A stretch of 21,875 bases of DNA from Saccoglossus kowalevskii (GCF_000003605.2 NW_003148770.1:81228-103102); one strand, 5' to 3'; counted from the first letter of the stretch, positions 9,116 to 20,269 are shown. Notes: generated by a model not told the origin, from the letters alone. Program-made: numbers and translations.

Positions 9116-12100
9116 TGTAATGTCTTAGGTATATATGTATGTATGGATGAATGCACTCTGAAAGTACATTGAATTTAAAAGGAGTTATTTCACTTTGTAA
9201 GACATGGCTGTTTTAATAAGTTAATGGAAAGCAAGACGCCAATATACAATCTCATTTATGTGATGAATATTATGAATTAGAAACACGTCTGATATTTTGC
9301 GCCACTATACAAGTAATGTTTCATTTAAGAACTAATTGATCGTTTCACATGCACATAAAGTCTATCGAAGTCTTATAAATATGTTGCTTGTATCCCGTCT
9401 GGTTTGTTCGAATTCGTGATATCGCACTGCGTTACAACGATATTGGGTTATTTTCATGGATATTTGATCTATTTTTATAGGAAAAGTAGTTGACCATATA
9501 TTTTTTATTTGAGGTTTTTTTAATCAACATCACGAAATAAAACCATATCGTAAAATTTAAGGAAATTCAAACTCTGTTTTATTAGAAGTCATATAACTTA
9601 TATTCCGAATGCTGTAATTATATCAGTTATGCCACGTGTTGTAAACACATTAGTCCATAGTTTCGCTCTGACAATCATTCAAATACACGAACAGTTGTAA
9701 TCCCTTTAAGAGAGTTCGAGTCTAGTTTAAATGTTGAACTTCCGAGCATGTTACTGCGCATACATGTGTAATGCTTTATGAGGAATACATTAAGCCCCAT
9801 TTAATATGCCCAAAAAGTATTAGACACTGGAAACTCATAAATACAATGTGTTGGATCCACATCATTAATAAGTTTTTTTCATTCCATATCACCTAGCGCA
9901 CCTGTCATCATGGTTACTATCCGTGCTGGCATTTAATATGTCTAAAGCCAAAGTTCTAGTAATTAATAAAAATGTGTGTAAACAATTTAAAATGGAAATA
10001 TAATGGTATATTAAGTTAAATGATTTTTTTTATTATAAGTACCTTGATGTTTCTCGATTTTAATGGGCATGATTTTTTCGTGCAAATATATGACATGGAT
10101 TTTCGTGACCCACCAAATGTGTCAGTCTTTTTTTAGAATATGGGAGTTTCCATTATTACTAAAGTGATAACTTCTACCTCATAATTGTTAACGTCAACGC
10201 GAAGTTACGGCCACTTTTCGTTTTAGAGAATAACGGGTCATCATGTCACATATCATCTTTTTTGCAAAACGGAACTGTGACACTCAAAACAAATACAAAT
10301 GAAATTTTTCGAAAAAAGCACGTCAAATGATTACTAAAAATGTATAGGGTGTATAGGTTTTTGCCACTTTTGATTCAATTACAGCCATCGACATTTTACT
10401 AGCAAGTTACAGAGAGAATAATATCCTTTTACCTTAAACACAGCAAAGCATTGTATGGAAATCTTGTAAATATTCCAAAATCTAAAAAAAAAAAACATCT
10501 AAAAAACTGTTACCATATGTTTTACATTATCGAAATATCAGAAGTTAGATCAAAGACAACCTGGATGGACAAGGTGAAAAGATATTGAGTAATTTAAGAG
10601 ATTGTGTGAGACAGTTGAGAAAATAGTGATTGATATAACTAGATGTGTAAACATGTTTGTTTTGCACTTTATACACTACCCTTACCTAAAGTGGCACTGT
10701 GACTGACGTATGATGGTACAGGTTTCTTTTTTTCTGACTGTAAGTTTGCTTATGAAGTTGAAATACTTATGTATTACATATTGATATACGATTGTTAAAA
10801 ACATTTTTCCTGCTCTTCTCTTTGGCTACGTGTAAAAAATGACGGGCAAAATGACGTGGAACGATCCGATGTCAGATAAAATATCACGTTTTATTATGTT
10901 TTTTCTCACTTAGCATTTTAGAAAGAAATACATTCCGGTACTTTACTCCAATTCTTATATTATGCAAACGTTCGTTAATTTACTTTCCTCAAAATTCATA
11001 ATATTCAGCGTTTAGCAGCATTTATATTCCACGCAATATCTTTGCGTAGAAATGTTTTTAGTAACATGTAGTGTTTTATTTAATTAATGAGTAAATCAAT
11101 TTCCACTTACTTGAATCAGATTTACTTGTGATAGATATTTGTGTAGAATCCTTCAAAGACGCCTTTGAAATCTATTCAGTTTTTCTAATTGATGCTGAGA
11201 TTCGCAAAATGATCACTATGTGACTTTGACCATAACATTTTGAAACATAACACCATATCTGTTGACACCTTTCTCATGAATTCTTCTATAACTGAACTGC
11301 ATAAACGTGATCCTTTGACATATACGCACGGATTTATAACCATTTTACCCATAGCTCTCCTCTTTCTTACTTCAGGCAATTTTCTTATTTCTCGTATTCT
11401 TGTTTCTTTGATGTTGAACGCCACACTAAAAATCACATGTGTGCGCACCATTACACCCATGTTTCATCAGTCGCTGCTCAATTTCGATTCATGCTTTGCA
11501 AGTTATCGAGCTCTATAAATAATTCACACATTAGATTCCTGATTATTACTTGAAAGAGAGTGGCGATGTTATCCAAATTAACAACTTCATTTACCACATG
11601 TTTTTTGAAAGCTTTATAAAAAAACTTCTCAATATACATCTATGACTGGTTATTATTCTGCGATAAAACATTGAAAAAAAATCATAAATTTATTCTCCCG
11701 TAAATGTAAATTTGACACGTGACTCTAACGTGATAGATTTGACGAGGGTTTTAAAGTCGATAACCAATGGAACCGCTATTGAACACGAATGAGTTGTTCA
11801 AAATATCTATGAATGATACAAGACCACTGTAAAAGTTATTGATCACATTGTTAATAATTACACACGAAATTAAATTAAAGCAAACTACTGTGGATGTTGC
11901 CAGTAATTTATAACAGTATCCATTGTTATGTAAATATATCAATCAGGGTCTAATCCATTCATTTGGCAAACATTACTGATCCTCAGATTTCAAAGACTAT
12001 TTACAAATAATCTATACTGAAAAGGGGTTAATTATTCACCGGGTTTTAATTTTGCTTATTTCGCTGACTGAAAAATACGCTAAACATAGAACACATTATA

Positions 12101-12244
12101 TGAATGATAAAACCGTGAATTTAAAACCCACTGAATATGCCTAAAATGCTAAATCAGTGAAATTTAAACCTAGTGAAAATTAGTCATTTTACAGAAGTTC
12201 AAGTACATCTGATAAGATATAATAAACAATACAACAGTTACTTC
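9116..12244. other. Long non-coding stretch, no gene recognised
   Basis: About 3.1 kb without a recognisable gene. The notable open frames are two overlapping on opposite strands: 11185-11460 (-), 91 codons, rich in Arg/Lys and hydrophobics (contains RIREIRKLPEVRKRRAMGK), and 11240-11518 (+), 92 codons, with a hydrophobic run LPIALLFLTSGNFLISRILV. Each is largely the complement of the other, and neither matches a family I know. The 63-codon frame at 11751-11942 (-) is low-complexity in character. E-box cores CACGTG occur near 9630 and 11707. Poly-A/T runs are scattered. Confidence 0.5.
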
Positions 12245-12248
12245 GAAC
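12245..12248 (+). repeat. Left candidate target-site duplication GAAC
   Basis: GAAC immediately precedes the left inverted repeat and recurs at 12814-12817 directly after the right one. A 4-bp match is weak by itself but lies exactly where a duplication should be. Alternatively the repeats extend by one C/G pair and the duplication is shorter. Confidence 0.4.
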
Positions 12249-12813
12249 ACGTTACGGGATCTCGGCACGTGCCGAAATTTTCAATCCTTCATGTTTGGAG
12301 AGGGATTATAGTTAGGGGGGGGACCCATATCGGGATCCACTCGGCTCGTGTCCAAATCACGTCTTCATTTGTCGATCTGCTATTTGACCCAAACATGGAG
12401 AACGATACGTATATGGTAATATGATTTGTTGTGATGGTACTTATTACGAGTCAACGTGTGCATGAACGGCAAAGAAGATTCGAAAAAAAAATATGTTCAA
12501 GTCGACGAGACATTGCAAGAAAATACCGGTTGCAGAAGCACGTAAATATGCTTGGCTGACAACGGTTTGCGTTAATTTCTTTCATTAATACACCATCCGA
12601 TCATATATAGCTTCACTTCCCTCAGTCGTCATGTCATACTAATATGAATCAGTATATGTTCTCTTAAATTCACCACCGAGGGTATATTTCGGTTTGCGCC
12701 GAGCGTTCAGGCAGCAAATCTCGACGCGTGCCGAGTTTCGGTCCCTATCATCTATCGACCGTTCCACACAAGTCTCGGTTCCAAGTCTCGGCAAGTGCCG
12801 AGATCTCTAACGT
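12249..12813. mobile_element. Candidate 565-bp non-autonomous inverted-repeat DNA transposon (MITE-like)
   Basis: The left end begins ACGTTACGGG, then ATCTCGGCACGTGCCGAA. The reverse complement of the right end begins ACGTTAGAG, then ATCTCGGCACTTGCCGAG. About 25 of the first 28 positions agree with one 1-bp gap. Both ends are flanked by GAAC. The inner part of each end is itself a palindrome (CTCGGCAC.TGCCGAG). Related subterminal copies lie at 12339-12354, 12688-12703 and 12720-12735. No transposase can be read inside, so movement would depend on an enzyme encoded elsewhere. An interior frame from ATG 12462 (MNGKEDSKKKYVQVDE and on, 27 codons) is coding-like but short. The superfamily is not assigned; short conserved TIRs with a 4-bp duplication leave several options. 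Confidence 0.55.
12262..12275. repeat. Perfect 14-bp palindrome with E-box core
   Basis: TCGGCACGTGCCGA is its own reverse complement and is centred on the E-box CACGTG (bHLH-type target). It is the core of the left end of the candidate element. The right end has the near-palindrome CTCGGCAAGTGCCGAG at 12787-12802. Confidence 0.85.
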
Positions 12814-12819
12814 GAACGC
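12703..12819. repeat. Nested 117-bp inverted repeat at the right end of the element
   Basis: 12703-12741 and the reverse complement of 12781-12819 align without gaps over 39 bp (27 identical), beginning GCGTTCA and with CTCG..(C)...TGCCGAG at the same offset of 17. The subterminal palindrome copy is therefore placed in mirror image to the terminal one. Part of the identity comes from the palindromic cores. Confidence 0.6.
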
Positions 12820-15574
12820 CACAATGTACTTTATTTTAAAACATACATTATGCAATAAACAATTACTTTTTAAACGCCCATTCGAGTAGCATACAGGCGA
12901 TTTCTTTTAATTAGCTCGTTTTCTTGTATTTAAATAAGACTACTTTATGACGACACACAGCATGCACGTTTGACAGAAGTGACTATGAAAAAAATATTTT
13001 GTTATATTATTTTAAAGGTATTAACTTAACTAATTCTATAAGTATCGAGAGTTAATGTCGCAGTGTGCGCCGCTAAATAGGGTTTACACAGGTTGACTTA
13101 TTGAAAGGAAGCAGGTTTACAAATAAGAATCATTTTAAAATTGCTCCTTGCATGACAATTTCAGGCAAACATATGCAAACAAGCGCCATGAGAACCATGG
13201 CAACAGTCAAATGACAATCGAGCGAGGACAGTGTAAGCACTGTCATGGTTGCCCTTTGGTTTAAAATAAGCCATGTTTGGTAATTACTCTAGCAGTCTTA
13301 GGTGCACCTGTGACTTTGGAATTACTTCTGTTGCCTGGTTTCTTACTTTGCTAGGAGCCATTTTTGGTCTTGAACTTTGTTGCTATGAAGAGTAATTCCT
13401 CTAATAGCTACGAACGGTGTTATACTGCGGATGGCTGAGGACAGTATCAGATCTAGATCATGTGATTAGGCCGGGAGTGTGTATTTATTTAATAGAAAAA
13501 CTCATCAGATACAAGGGATCTCCTTAACGAATCAAGGCTGTATTTTCTCAGTGGGAAAAATACATCTAGGACAAGTCACAGTGGAGATGTACCATCAAGT
13601 GTGGTGAAAAACGAAAACCAATCGATCATGCCAAATAATTTCTTCCTTACTCCCTCGAATATATTAGGAATCCCAAACCAGATTTGATGAATTGACGAAA
13701 ACTCAATTTGTGTCAGGCGAAATACAAAAAGTTATTACATGGATGAAATTGACAAGCAAAGAAGTCGTACAAAGACATGGCGTTGTAAGAAGTTAGAAAA
13801 TATGCTAGATTGAGGAGATAGCTTTGATGCAATTCACATTACAACAGATTTATTATGGATCTTCTACACTTGTTGTTAAAGAGAAGGTAAAGCAATCACA
13901 CATAGCCAAATGGCGGACATTCGTGGCTAATTACTTTATGTTATTTCCGACATGATATTAGTATATTAATTCATGGGATAATTCAGTTGATGGCCAGGAT
14001 GTATACACACATATGCTAAACTAGTATGCACTGAAGGCAACAGAAAAACCGACATATCTTTTGGATTATTCATTCAACAACAAAAAATTCAGAATTCCTT
14101 GCAACTCAAGTTCACGCAACCACAGTCACAGCAATTCTGTGTCACTTGGAGCCATCGCTGAGCCCTTTTCAACTCTTTTGCCCCCGCATTATCATTGGTT
14201 TAAGAAATGGAATCCAGCATTTACACTCTAATAGATTCCAGTATATTACCTTCTACTGTAGTCAATGTTAGAATTTCTACTGGTCCTTATCTAGACAAAT
14301 GTATCAGTAGTACCAGCATGTTGTGTCTCTAATGTTCACGTTTCTAAAATTTGCGATTTGTTGACACTATTCCATATTGTGACGTCAACGTGAAACTATG
14401 GTTACTGATATGGATAGAGTAAATTATTATTTTTAAACAGTTTGAGTGGCTACCTGTTGTTTGGTGACCCCTCGTTCAGATGATACAGCTATTTTCGTTT
14501 CCGCCACAACCAAATTTGCCACCACTTTTTTATTTTGATACCAGAAAAGAGGGCTAATTCTCACTTATTATTAGGATTATTACTCTATCGCTCCACTATT
14601 GATTTTAAGCATTTTATCAAAAAGTGTCAAATTTAAATAACTTTGCACTAACAACTGATGGAGCAATTAGTAATCAACATCTTGTTAGTGTTAATAAAAT
14701 ATATTATATAAATTATAACACAACCGTTTATTTTTGATAAGATATTCATATTTTAATAAAATCACAATTTTGTGCCATCTCAAATAAAAACAACAAGATG
14801 TTAACATTTCCATAGCTTGCTTGGAATTATGCTTGCATATTACTTTTGCATCACTACCCAAATTATATTTTGTATACACATTTACATGATAACATACAAG
14901 AAGTGTTTTGGGCCTTAATAGTATATGCACATAATTGCTGTATGTGTATAAAATTCCTTTCACGAGTTTTGACTTAATAAAGAATTAACAAATGTTACAT
15001 ATTATAATAAGTGTTCCTTGGGTAGTTTAAGATTTTAATTCGCTTTCATAGAGATGCATTGAATATCATTTATAATTGTATTAAACATCCTGAAAAACAT
15101 CTTTCAAAAACATTCTTAACATATGTCTGTGATCTATATTAGGGACATTTTCCTCCGACAAAGCTTTATGGGCCTAAACGTCAGTTCCGCCTAGAGCACA
15201 GTTAATCACTGATTGAACATATGCAGACGTATGCCATATTTGAAAATTCGAATTATCTGTATGTGTATTCATATTTTATTGCAAACCCGAGTTCGTTGTA
15301 CTGAATAAACTGGTATTGTTTTTTGTGTGTGTGCTGCGAATGGTTTGCCATCTACATAAAAAAGGAAAATTTTATTGACAAATGCAATGGGATGTATATG
15401 TCCGAAGGCAAAATGTCTTCAATGTCTGCATATTGACCGTATTATTATATTTCTCTAGGTACAACCTCTTGCTGTGCGTGTAGGCAGCCTCGATGCCTGT
15501 TTTTCTCAATACAATTTAGTGAGATAACCGTATTGCTTTGCCTTGCAAATTCTGAAAATCTCCGCAAACACGCG
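12820..15574. other. Long non-coding stretch, no gene recognised
   Basis: Nothing could be assigned. The most protein-like frame is 13668-13793 (+), 42 codons between TAG stops, containing FDELTKTQFVSGEIQKVI; without flanking splice signals or a known motif it is not called. The 90-codon minus frame at 14691-14963 is Tyr/Leu/Asn/Lys-rich as expected of AT-rich sequence. A lone TGACGTCA lies at 14380-14387. Confidence 0.5.
13189..13256. repeat. Imperfect inverted repeat with internal hairpin
   Basis: AACCATG..ACAGT on the left pairs with ACTGT..CATGGTT on the right (13239-13251), with a GCA bulge. Nested on the right is a perfect 7-bp hairpin, GACAGTG-TAAG-CACTGTC, at 13227-13244, which would compete with the longer pairing. 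It could be a cruciform or a small inverted-repeat element. No function is visible. Confidence 0.5.
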
Positions 15575-15943
15575 CTGTGTAATACAATATATTATTATAC
15601 CTCTGTCACCATAATGCCATAAGTCTAATTTCAGATATGGAACGATTACAAGCATAAGCGTCCTCTGATAATAAAAAACAAACATGGCAGCCCCCAGGGT
15701 TTGACTGTACCCCATACAAAGAAGTTCAATCAGTTCCAAACTTTTTGTAATTCGCCATTCCCATGATGTATCCTTGGGAGGAAAAGATGTATAATAATAA
15801 CTCAGACAGTACACCTCCGCATCGACCTCCGCTGCGCGTCGTCGATACTCCCGCTGTACTGTCTTCGTGCATACTTTTCGGTATCCTCGTAATAACCTCA
15901 TATTAATACTATCATTATCCATTCTTTTTCTATCATTATGCAA
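15506..15943 (-). other. 145-codon open frame, longest in the window, unrecognised
   Basis: The minus-strand frame begins MHNDRKRMDNDSINMRLLR and is rich in Tyr, Arg and Leu. It matches no family I know. Most of it (15575-15912) lies in the second copy of the dispersed repeat. In copy 1 the equivalent minus frame (1800-2021) shares ELLC.G..QT.G but then goes out of register because of small indels. No splice or polyadenylation context supports it. I favour a chance frame within a repeat; a degenerate protein of the repeat is the alternative. Confidence 0.12.
15575..15912 (+). repeat. Dispersed repeat, copy 2 (~335 bp)
   Basis: Same orientation as copy 1 at ~1693-2115, about 13.9 kb away. It starts near CAATATATTATTATACC and ends in TCCTCGTAATAACCTCATATTA. 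Several conserved blocks of 10-20 bp are separated by diverged sequence and indels, so the two copies are old. It lacks the ~75-bp block and the left inverted arm found in copy 1. The segment TCCGCTGCGCGTCG (about 15828-15841) is CG-rich where copy 1 reads GATGGGTCGGTCG. Confidence 0.75.
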
Positions 15944-16279
15944 ATCATTTCAGAAATGATTTGAATAAATGGAGAGCCTACCCTCCGTCGTGATCACATT
16001 CTTTCAAACAAAACTTAAAACTAGGCGAGACGTGTTACCTAATACGTCCTTATTATCTGTTAAATACAGATACTAGATTAAGTTAAAAAACACTTTGTAA
16101 TATTATTATTTGCAAAATAATGTATTAAACGAGTATAGTAATTAGTAAAATTAGAAACACGAGTTCAGTAAATCTGATATTATAGGGTCACAAGTATAAT
16201 ATCCTTTGTATCCCATATATCCGTTTCACAGCTTCTGAAGGCTCAAACATAACACAGTCAACGTAATTTGAATATACAA
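15913..16279. other. Non-coding AT-rich stretch
   Basis: Nothing recognised beyond A/T-rich runs. Confidence 0.5.
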
Positions 16280-17110
16280 GCCGTCAAGAGCGTAATGGCT
16301 AATTTGCATAAACGATCATATGATTTGTTATTTGTTATGTCATCAACTTCCATAAATAGGTTCATTTGTCTGCCTCACATGTACTTACAAATATTAACCG
16401 TAGGTTTATTATTCTATTTATTGTGATAACTACAGTCGCCTGGTAATAATTGCCGTTTTTTTTTTCTGTCAAGGTTACCGCAAAGGATTCTGACACCTTT
16501 CTCCTGTTTAATTAAAACTGACTTTTGTCAAGAATTCAAAATGGCCGTCAATTTGCATAACAATAGACAGTTTACACCTAGCTGGATTTTCACAGGCTCA
16601 TAAATACGATTTGCTTACAGTGAAATCGTAATTACACATTTTCGTCATGTAAATTTAAAGATGGTCGCTAAGCATGCCCCTTGTCATATAAAGGGTCGTA
16701 ACCTAAGTTCTGATAAGGCTATGACAAAATGTTGGGAGTCCATCTTTAGGATATCATTGATGGAGCTGGGCACCAAAGACCAACAGTTTATTTAAAGACT
16801 AACATTCATTATTTTGGTATACTAAGGTATGCTAAATATGCAAATTAGGTATAGATGATCTGAATATGTTCAATTTTGCCAGACTTCATATGCAAACTAA
16901 AAGACCAAATATGCTTTGCTGTTGGTGATGTTGTGCACGGTAACCATGTAAGCTACATTTACATTGCAGCCATTTTGGAGTTATGCTAATTAGGAAAATA
17001 ACATGTGCATAAAAGATTAGCGTGATTCATATTCTGACTCAGAACACCCTTGGGACATTATATCAATCAAAATACTTTGCATAACGCCTATTTGAATATG
17101 TGACCAAATG
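16280..17110. repeat. Region with recurring ATTTGCAT-type motifs
   Basis: Variants of GGC..AATTTGCATAA occur at ~16297 and ~16543, and in reverse as TATGCAAATTAGG (~16838), TATGCAAACTAA (~16890) and TATGCTAATTAGG (~16982), with TTTGCATAACG near 17086. The shared flanks (ATGGC on one side, TAATTAGG on the other) suggest a very diverged repeat family and not just the octamer ATGCAAAT. Units could not be aligned along their length by eye, so this is tentative. Confidence 0.3.
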
Positions 17111-17494
17111 GCAACCAGACTAAAAGCTTTTTAGGACAAAAATGTACAAAAAAATCAAGATTTTTGTCATCAAAAGCTGAATATTGACTGAATCAATGTT
17201 AGGTTCGATAATTCAGTTTCATTCTACACATTATGCCCTTTAATTTGATACATCATATATGGATATTTAGTATTTTAATGTCAATACCCAACAGCTGATT
17301 TACGAAAAGGACTCAAAATCTCATATATCTTCAAAAAGAATATTACAATTTGCATTCTGAATTAATCAATCACTTAGATGATTTTTTTACAAACTGCTGA
17401 GGAATAAGAACTTTTCGTCATTAACATCTGAATAATTAAAATCAAATATAGGATCAATCACAATCGTTGACCGTGTGCGACCGTTTGGGGTTAG

Positions 17495-17531
17495 TGCGTC
17501 TGTGTGTGTGTATGTATGTCTGTGTGTATGT
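17495..17531 (+). repeat. TG-rich simple repeat
   Basis: An imperfect run of TGTGTGTG, TATGTATGTC and TGTGTGTATG directly precedes the tandem units that follow. The two probably belong to the same repeat structure. Confidence 0.75.
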
Positions 17532-17539
17532 TCCACTGA

Positions 17540-18085
17540 TATTTCAAAAACCAATTACAGTGTATTAGATTTCAGTGAAACGTGGTAAATAGATGCTCTT
17601 GGATAATGCTAAAGCCTGGTTAGTCTTTAGATGAAATCCATGCATATTTGATACCTATTTTTCATATTAATTAGCCAATTTTAAGCTTTTTTACTTGTTT
17701 CTCACGTACCATTCAACGGATTTTAATAACATTTGGTACATAGATGGTCTAGGATAATGAGAAGATTTGATTAGTTTTTGATTGAAATTCGTACATACTA
17801 TTGGCCTAATTTGCAAATTAATTAGCCATTTTAAGTCACTTTTTTCTTTAACAAATTTCAATGAAACATGATACAAAAATGTTGTGGTAGAATGCACAGA
17901 CCGGGTCAGTTTGTGGTTGAAATACATGCATATTAATGACCTGATTGTGTATTTATTAGCCAATGTTTAGCTTCTCCACCAATTTATCAACAATTCATCA
18001 GATTTCAATGAAACTAAGTACATAGGTACTCTGGAATAAGCCATATATAATTTCAATGAAATCCACAGATCTAATAAACTCAGAG
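17540..18085 (+). repeat. Tandem array of four diverged ~135-151-bp units
   Basis: Unit starts are marked by GATTTCAGTGAAAC (17568), GATTTTAATAACAT (17719), AATTTCAATGAAAC (17854) and GATTTCAATGAAAC (18001), giving spacings of 151, 135 and 147 bp. Each unit continues with (T)ACATAGATG..(C)T..GGATAATG, then TTAGTTTTTG.TTGAAAT.CATGCATAT, then (C)TAATT..ATATTAATTAGCCAATTTTAAGC. The last unit is truncated after GAAATCCACAGATC. The 90-codon minus frame at 17691-17963 crosses two units, so it contains a repeated peptide (NHKLTRSVH and NQKLIKSSH); it is a by-product of the repeat. Confidence 0.8.
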
Positions 18086-19090
18086 TAGAAATTTATGTAT
18101 ATTAGTTGTATAAATGAGATATGAATAAGTGTAATATCTCATTAAATAATTTTTTTTTTAGTTATTGGAAATGTGCTTCTAATATGACAAATACAGTATT
18201 TCTTTCTTTTTAAGCTTTCTTTGATTATTATATCAGTCACATTTTACACATTGAACTGAATAGTTTGATGTAACAATTACACAATAGATAATACAAAAAT
18301 ATGAAATATATACATAACCTCAGCTCATAAAAATCACGAAATTTAAATGATTTGAAAACATAAATTGACACATTGTGTTACTTAGTTTTTATAGATTGAA
18401 GCAATCATCAGGAAACATGTTTCTTTCGTATATTAGATTCTGTACCGCTCGTGGAATTTTCTCGGACCTACAGTAGGAAACGACAATAATCTCCTATGGG
18501 ATGGTAACCCTTTTTAATGACAGTGAATACATTATCTTAAGTTTACGGAATTCTTGGTCCAAGTGACAGTAGTCAATTTTGTGCATATTAAAATTTGAAT
18601 ATACATAGACCATTTTATTCAAACTTGGCAGGAAAGAAAAACATATGACGTTTCATATACGAACAATTTCTTCTTTAAAATTACGTTCAAGATAGAATTA
18701 AAATAAACAAAAACAAATTCAACCTTGCAAGCGCTAATTTCTTTAAAAAACAGTGACAATGGAATAACATGTATGTTTATAGATAAAAGTCCACACACAC
18801 TATTTGGGGGTAATGTTTGGTAATTTTTTATAAGAATATATCGCGTCAGTAAATTATATTTTCAGCAAGTGCCATTTACATTAGTTATATAACCATACAA
18901 TCACAATAACAAATGGTTTGTGCTCTCTTGAAATTGACTATATATGAGATGTTTATTTTATGTTGATGTGAGGTATATTCCAAAGTCGTGGCGCACAATC
19001 GGCCACATATTACCAACCTAGACCCCGGCGCCACAATGCTATCGTTATATTGTGTGCAATCATAAATTATATAAATATTTATAATATTAT
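18086..19090. other. Non-coding AT-rich stretch, nothing recognised
   Basis: No open frame of note, no repeat found by eye and no regulatory cluster. Confidence 0.55.
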
Positions 19091-19115
19091 TCTATTGGTC
19101 AATCAGTACCACGTG
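19091..19115. promoter_or_regulatory. Inverted CCAAT box next to an E-box
   Basis: ATTGG (19094-19098, CCAAT on the minus strand) lies 11 bp before CACGTG (19110-19115). The pairing is common in promoters of NF-Y- and USF/Myc-type targets. There is no TATA box or initiator in a fitting place and no adjacent exon, so this is weak. Confidence 0.2.
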
Positions 19116-19212
19116 CGAATGTGATTGAGTTCAATGTACTAAAATAAAAAAGATGCGTGTGGGTGTTTGCTTAGTAATACGCACAATCTAGTCCTTGCCA
19201 TGGTATCACACA

Positions 19213-19256
19213 ATAATAGGGAACGCTTATAATTGTTAATTTAGAATCCCTATTAT
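19213..19256. repeat. 10-bp inverted repeat, 24-base loop
   Basis: ATAATAGGGA (19213-19222) is the exact reverse complement of TCCCTATTAT (19247-19256). It could fold as a hairpin. No poly-T tract follows and no gene precedes it. Confidence 0.7.
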
Positions 19257-19325
19257 GATTTATTATGAATCATTGAAGCTATATAGCAAATGGTATAGCG
19301 ATAAATCGCCCATGGTTTCTCTCGG

Positions 19326-19352
19326 CCCGTGGTGTGCCCATGGTGACACCCA
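19326..19352. repeat. Imperfect palindrome centred on CCATGG
   Basis: GTGGTGTGC-CCATGG-TGACACCCAC: the GTGGTGT and ACACCCAC arms pair around the central CCATGG with small mismatches. A second CCATGG lies just upstream (about 19310). No function is visible. Confidence 0.5.
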
Positions 19353-20269
19353 CGCCTTGTTAAGATATGTTGACACACAATGGGTTCCCGGAGATTAGAT
19401 GACGCGGTGTTTCAGTATAGTGGCGGAAATAGCTTTTTGATTAAAATATTTTGCAACAAAATGTGTTCATAAAGCCGATACTCTTATTTACGCGCCACTC
19501 TGACAACTGGCCTGCAACTTTGAAGTCATTCCATATCGATTTAGTCAATCTTTTATTGTCAACCTGTTATACACATTTAACAGTTCCTGAAATGAAAAAA
19601 AGAAAACAACAACAACAACAACACGAATGTCTACTACATCTTTAAACAAAAAAACAACAACACTTGCCAGTTGACTGACAGGTTGGTGTGGAACTTGGTT
19701 GCAAACAAGACAACAAATAAACATGGCACTTACGTTAGAATTTTCAACAATGACCACCTAAATCTAGACTGGAGGCTGCTTGAAGATGAATTTGAACTTA
19801 TTTAGTGTCATTATATCAATTATCACTTGAAATTAATAATAGACAACTCCAGATATATAAATTGTGTAAATTGTATAAAATTAAAACCAATTAATAATAT
19901 ATTTTTTGTAATTTAAATCAACTTATGGGTTATTACTTATACAGTAAATCTAATTTTATTTTAAAAAAATATATATATATCTGTATCAAACGTTATATAT
20001 TTTTCAATTGATAATGCACATTATCATGCAGTTAGTTGTAACCGTGGAACACTTTTATGGAGAGAAAACGAGTTTCTTTCTGGCATAGACATGGATATGA
20101 ATGATGTAGAATAATCACGGCTGGGACACCCGTGTTTTCTTTTTATTAGCAATAACTATGCGTACAATGTATGATTAATAAGTCCCGAATCCCTTCACCA
20201 CGCCATGGGTAGGATTTGTGGCTTTGCAAATTCGGAGTGCTAACTGCTTGTCTGTTAAAAGTGTTAAAG
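19353..20269. other. Non-coding stretch with an (AAC)n tract
   Basis: Contains the AAC microsatellite at 19605-19622 and a short AT run near 19968-19980. The frames at 19451-19645 (+) and 19545-19757 (-) owe part of their length to the simple repeat (poly-Gln and poly-Val) and are not considered genes. Confidence 0.55.
19605..19622 (+). repeat. (AAC)6 microsatellite
   Basis: Six AAC units in a row following an A/G-rich run, with a shorter AAC run about 35 bp further on (AACAACAAC near 19654). Confidence 0.9.

Noticed and set aside
9709-9725. B-box-like GAGTTCGAGTC as a SINE signal
   Set aside because: No A-box upstream, no poly-A or simple-repeat tail, and no second copy in the window.
14691-14963. 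90-codon minus-strand frame
   Set aside because: Tyr/Leu/Asn/Lys-rich composition expected of AT-rich sequence; no motif.
17540-18085. CRISPR array
   Set aside because: The repeats are ~145 bp, diverged along their whole length and without spacers; the context is eukaryotic.
19545-19757. 70-codon minus-strand frame with a Val run
   Set aside because: The run comes from the AAC microsatellite and nothing else in it is protein-like.
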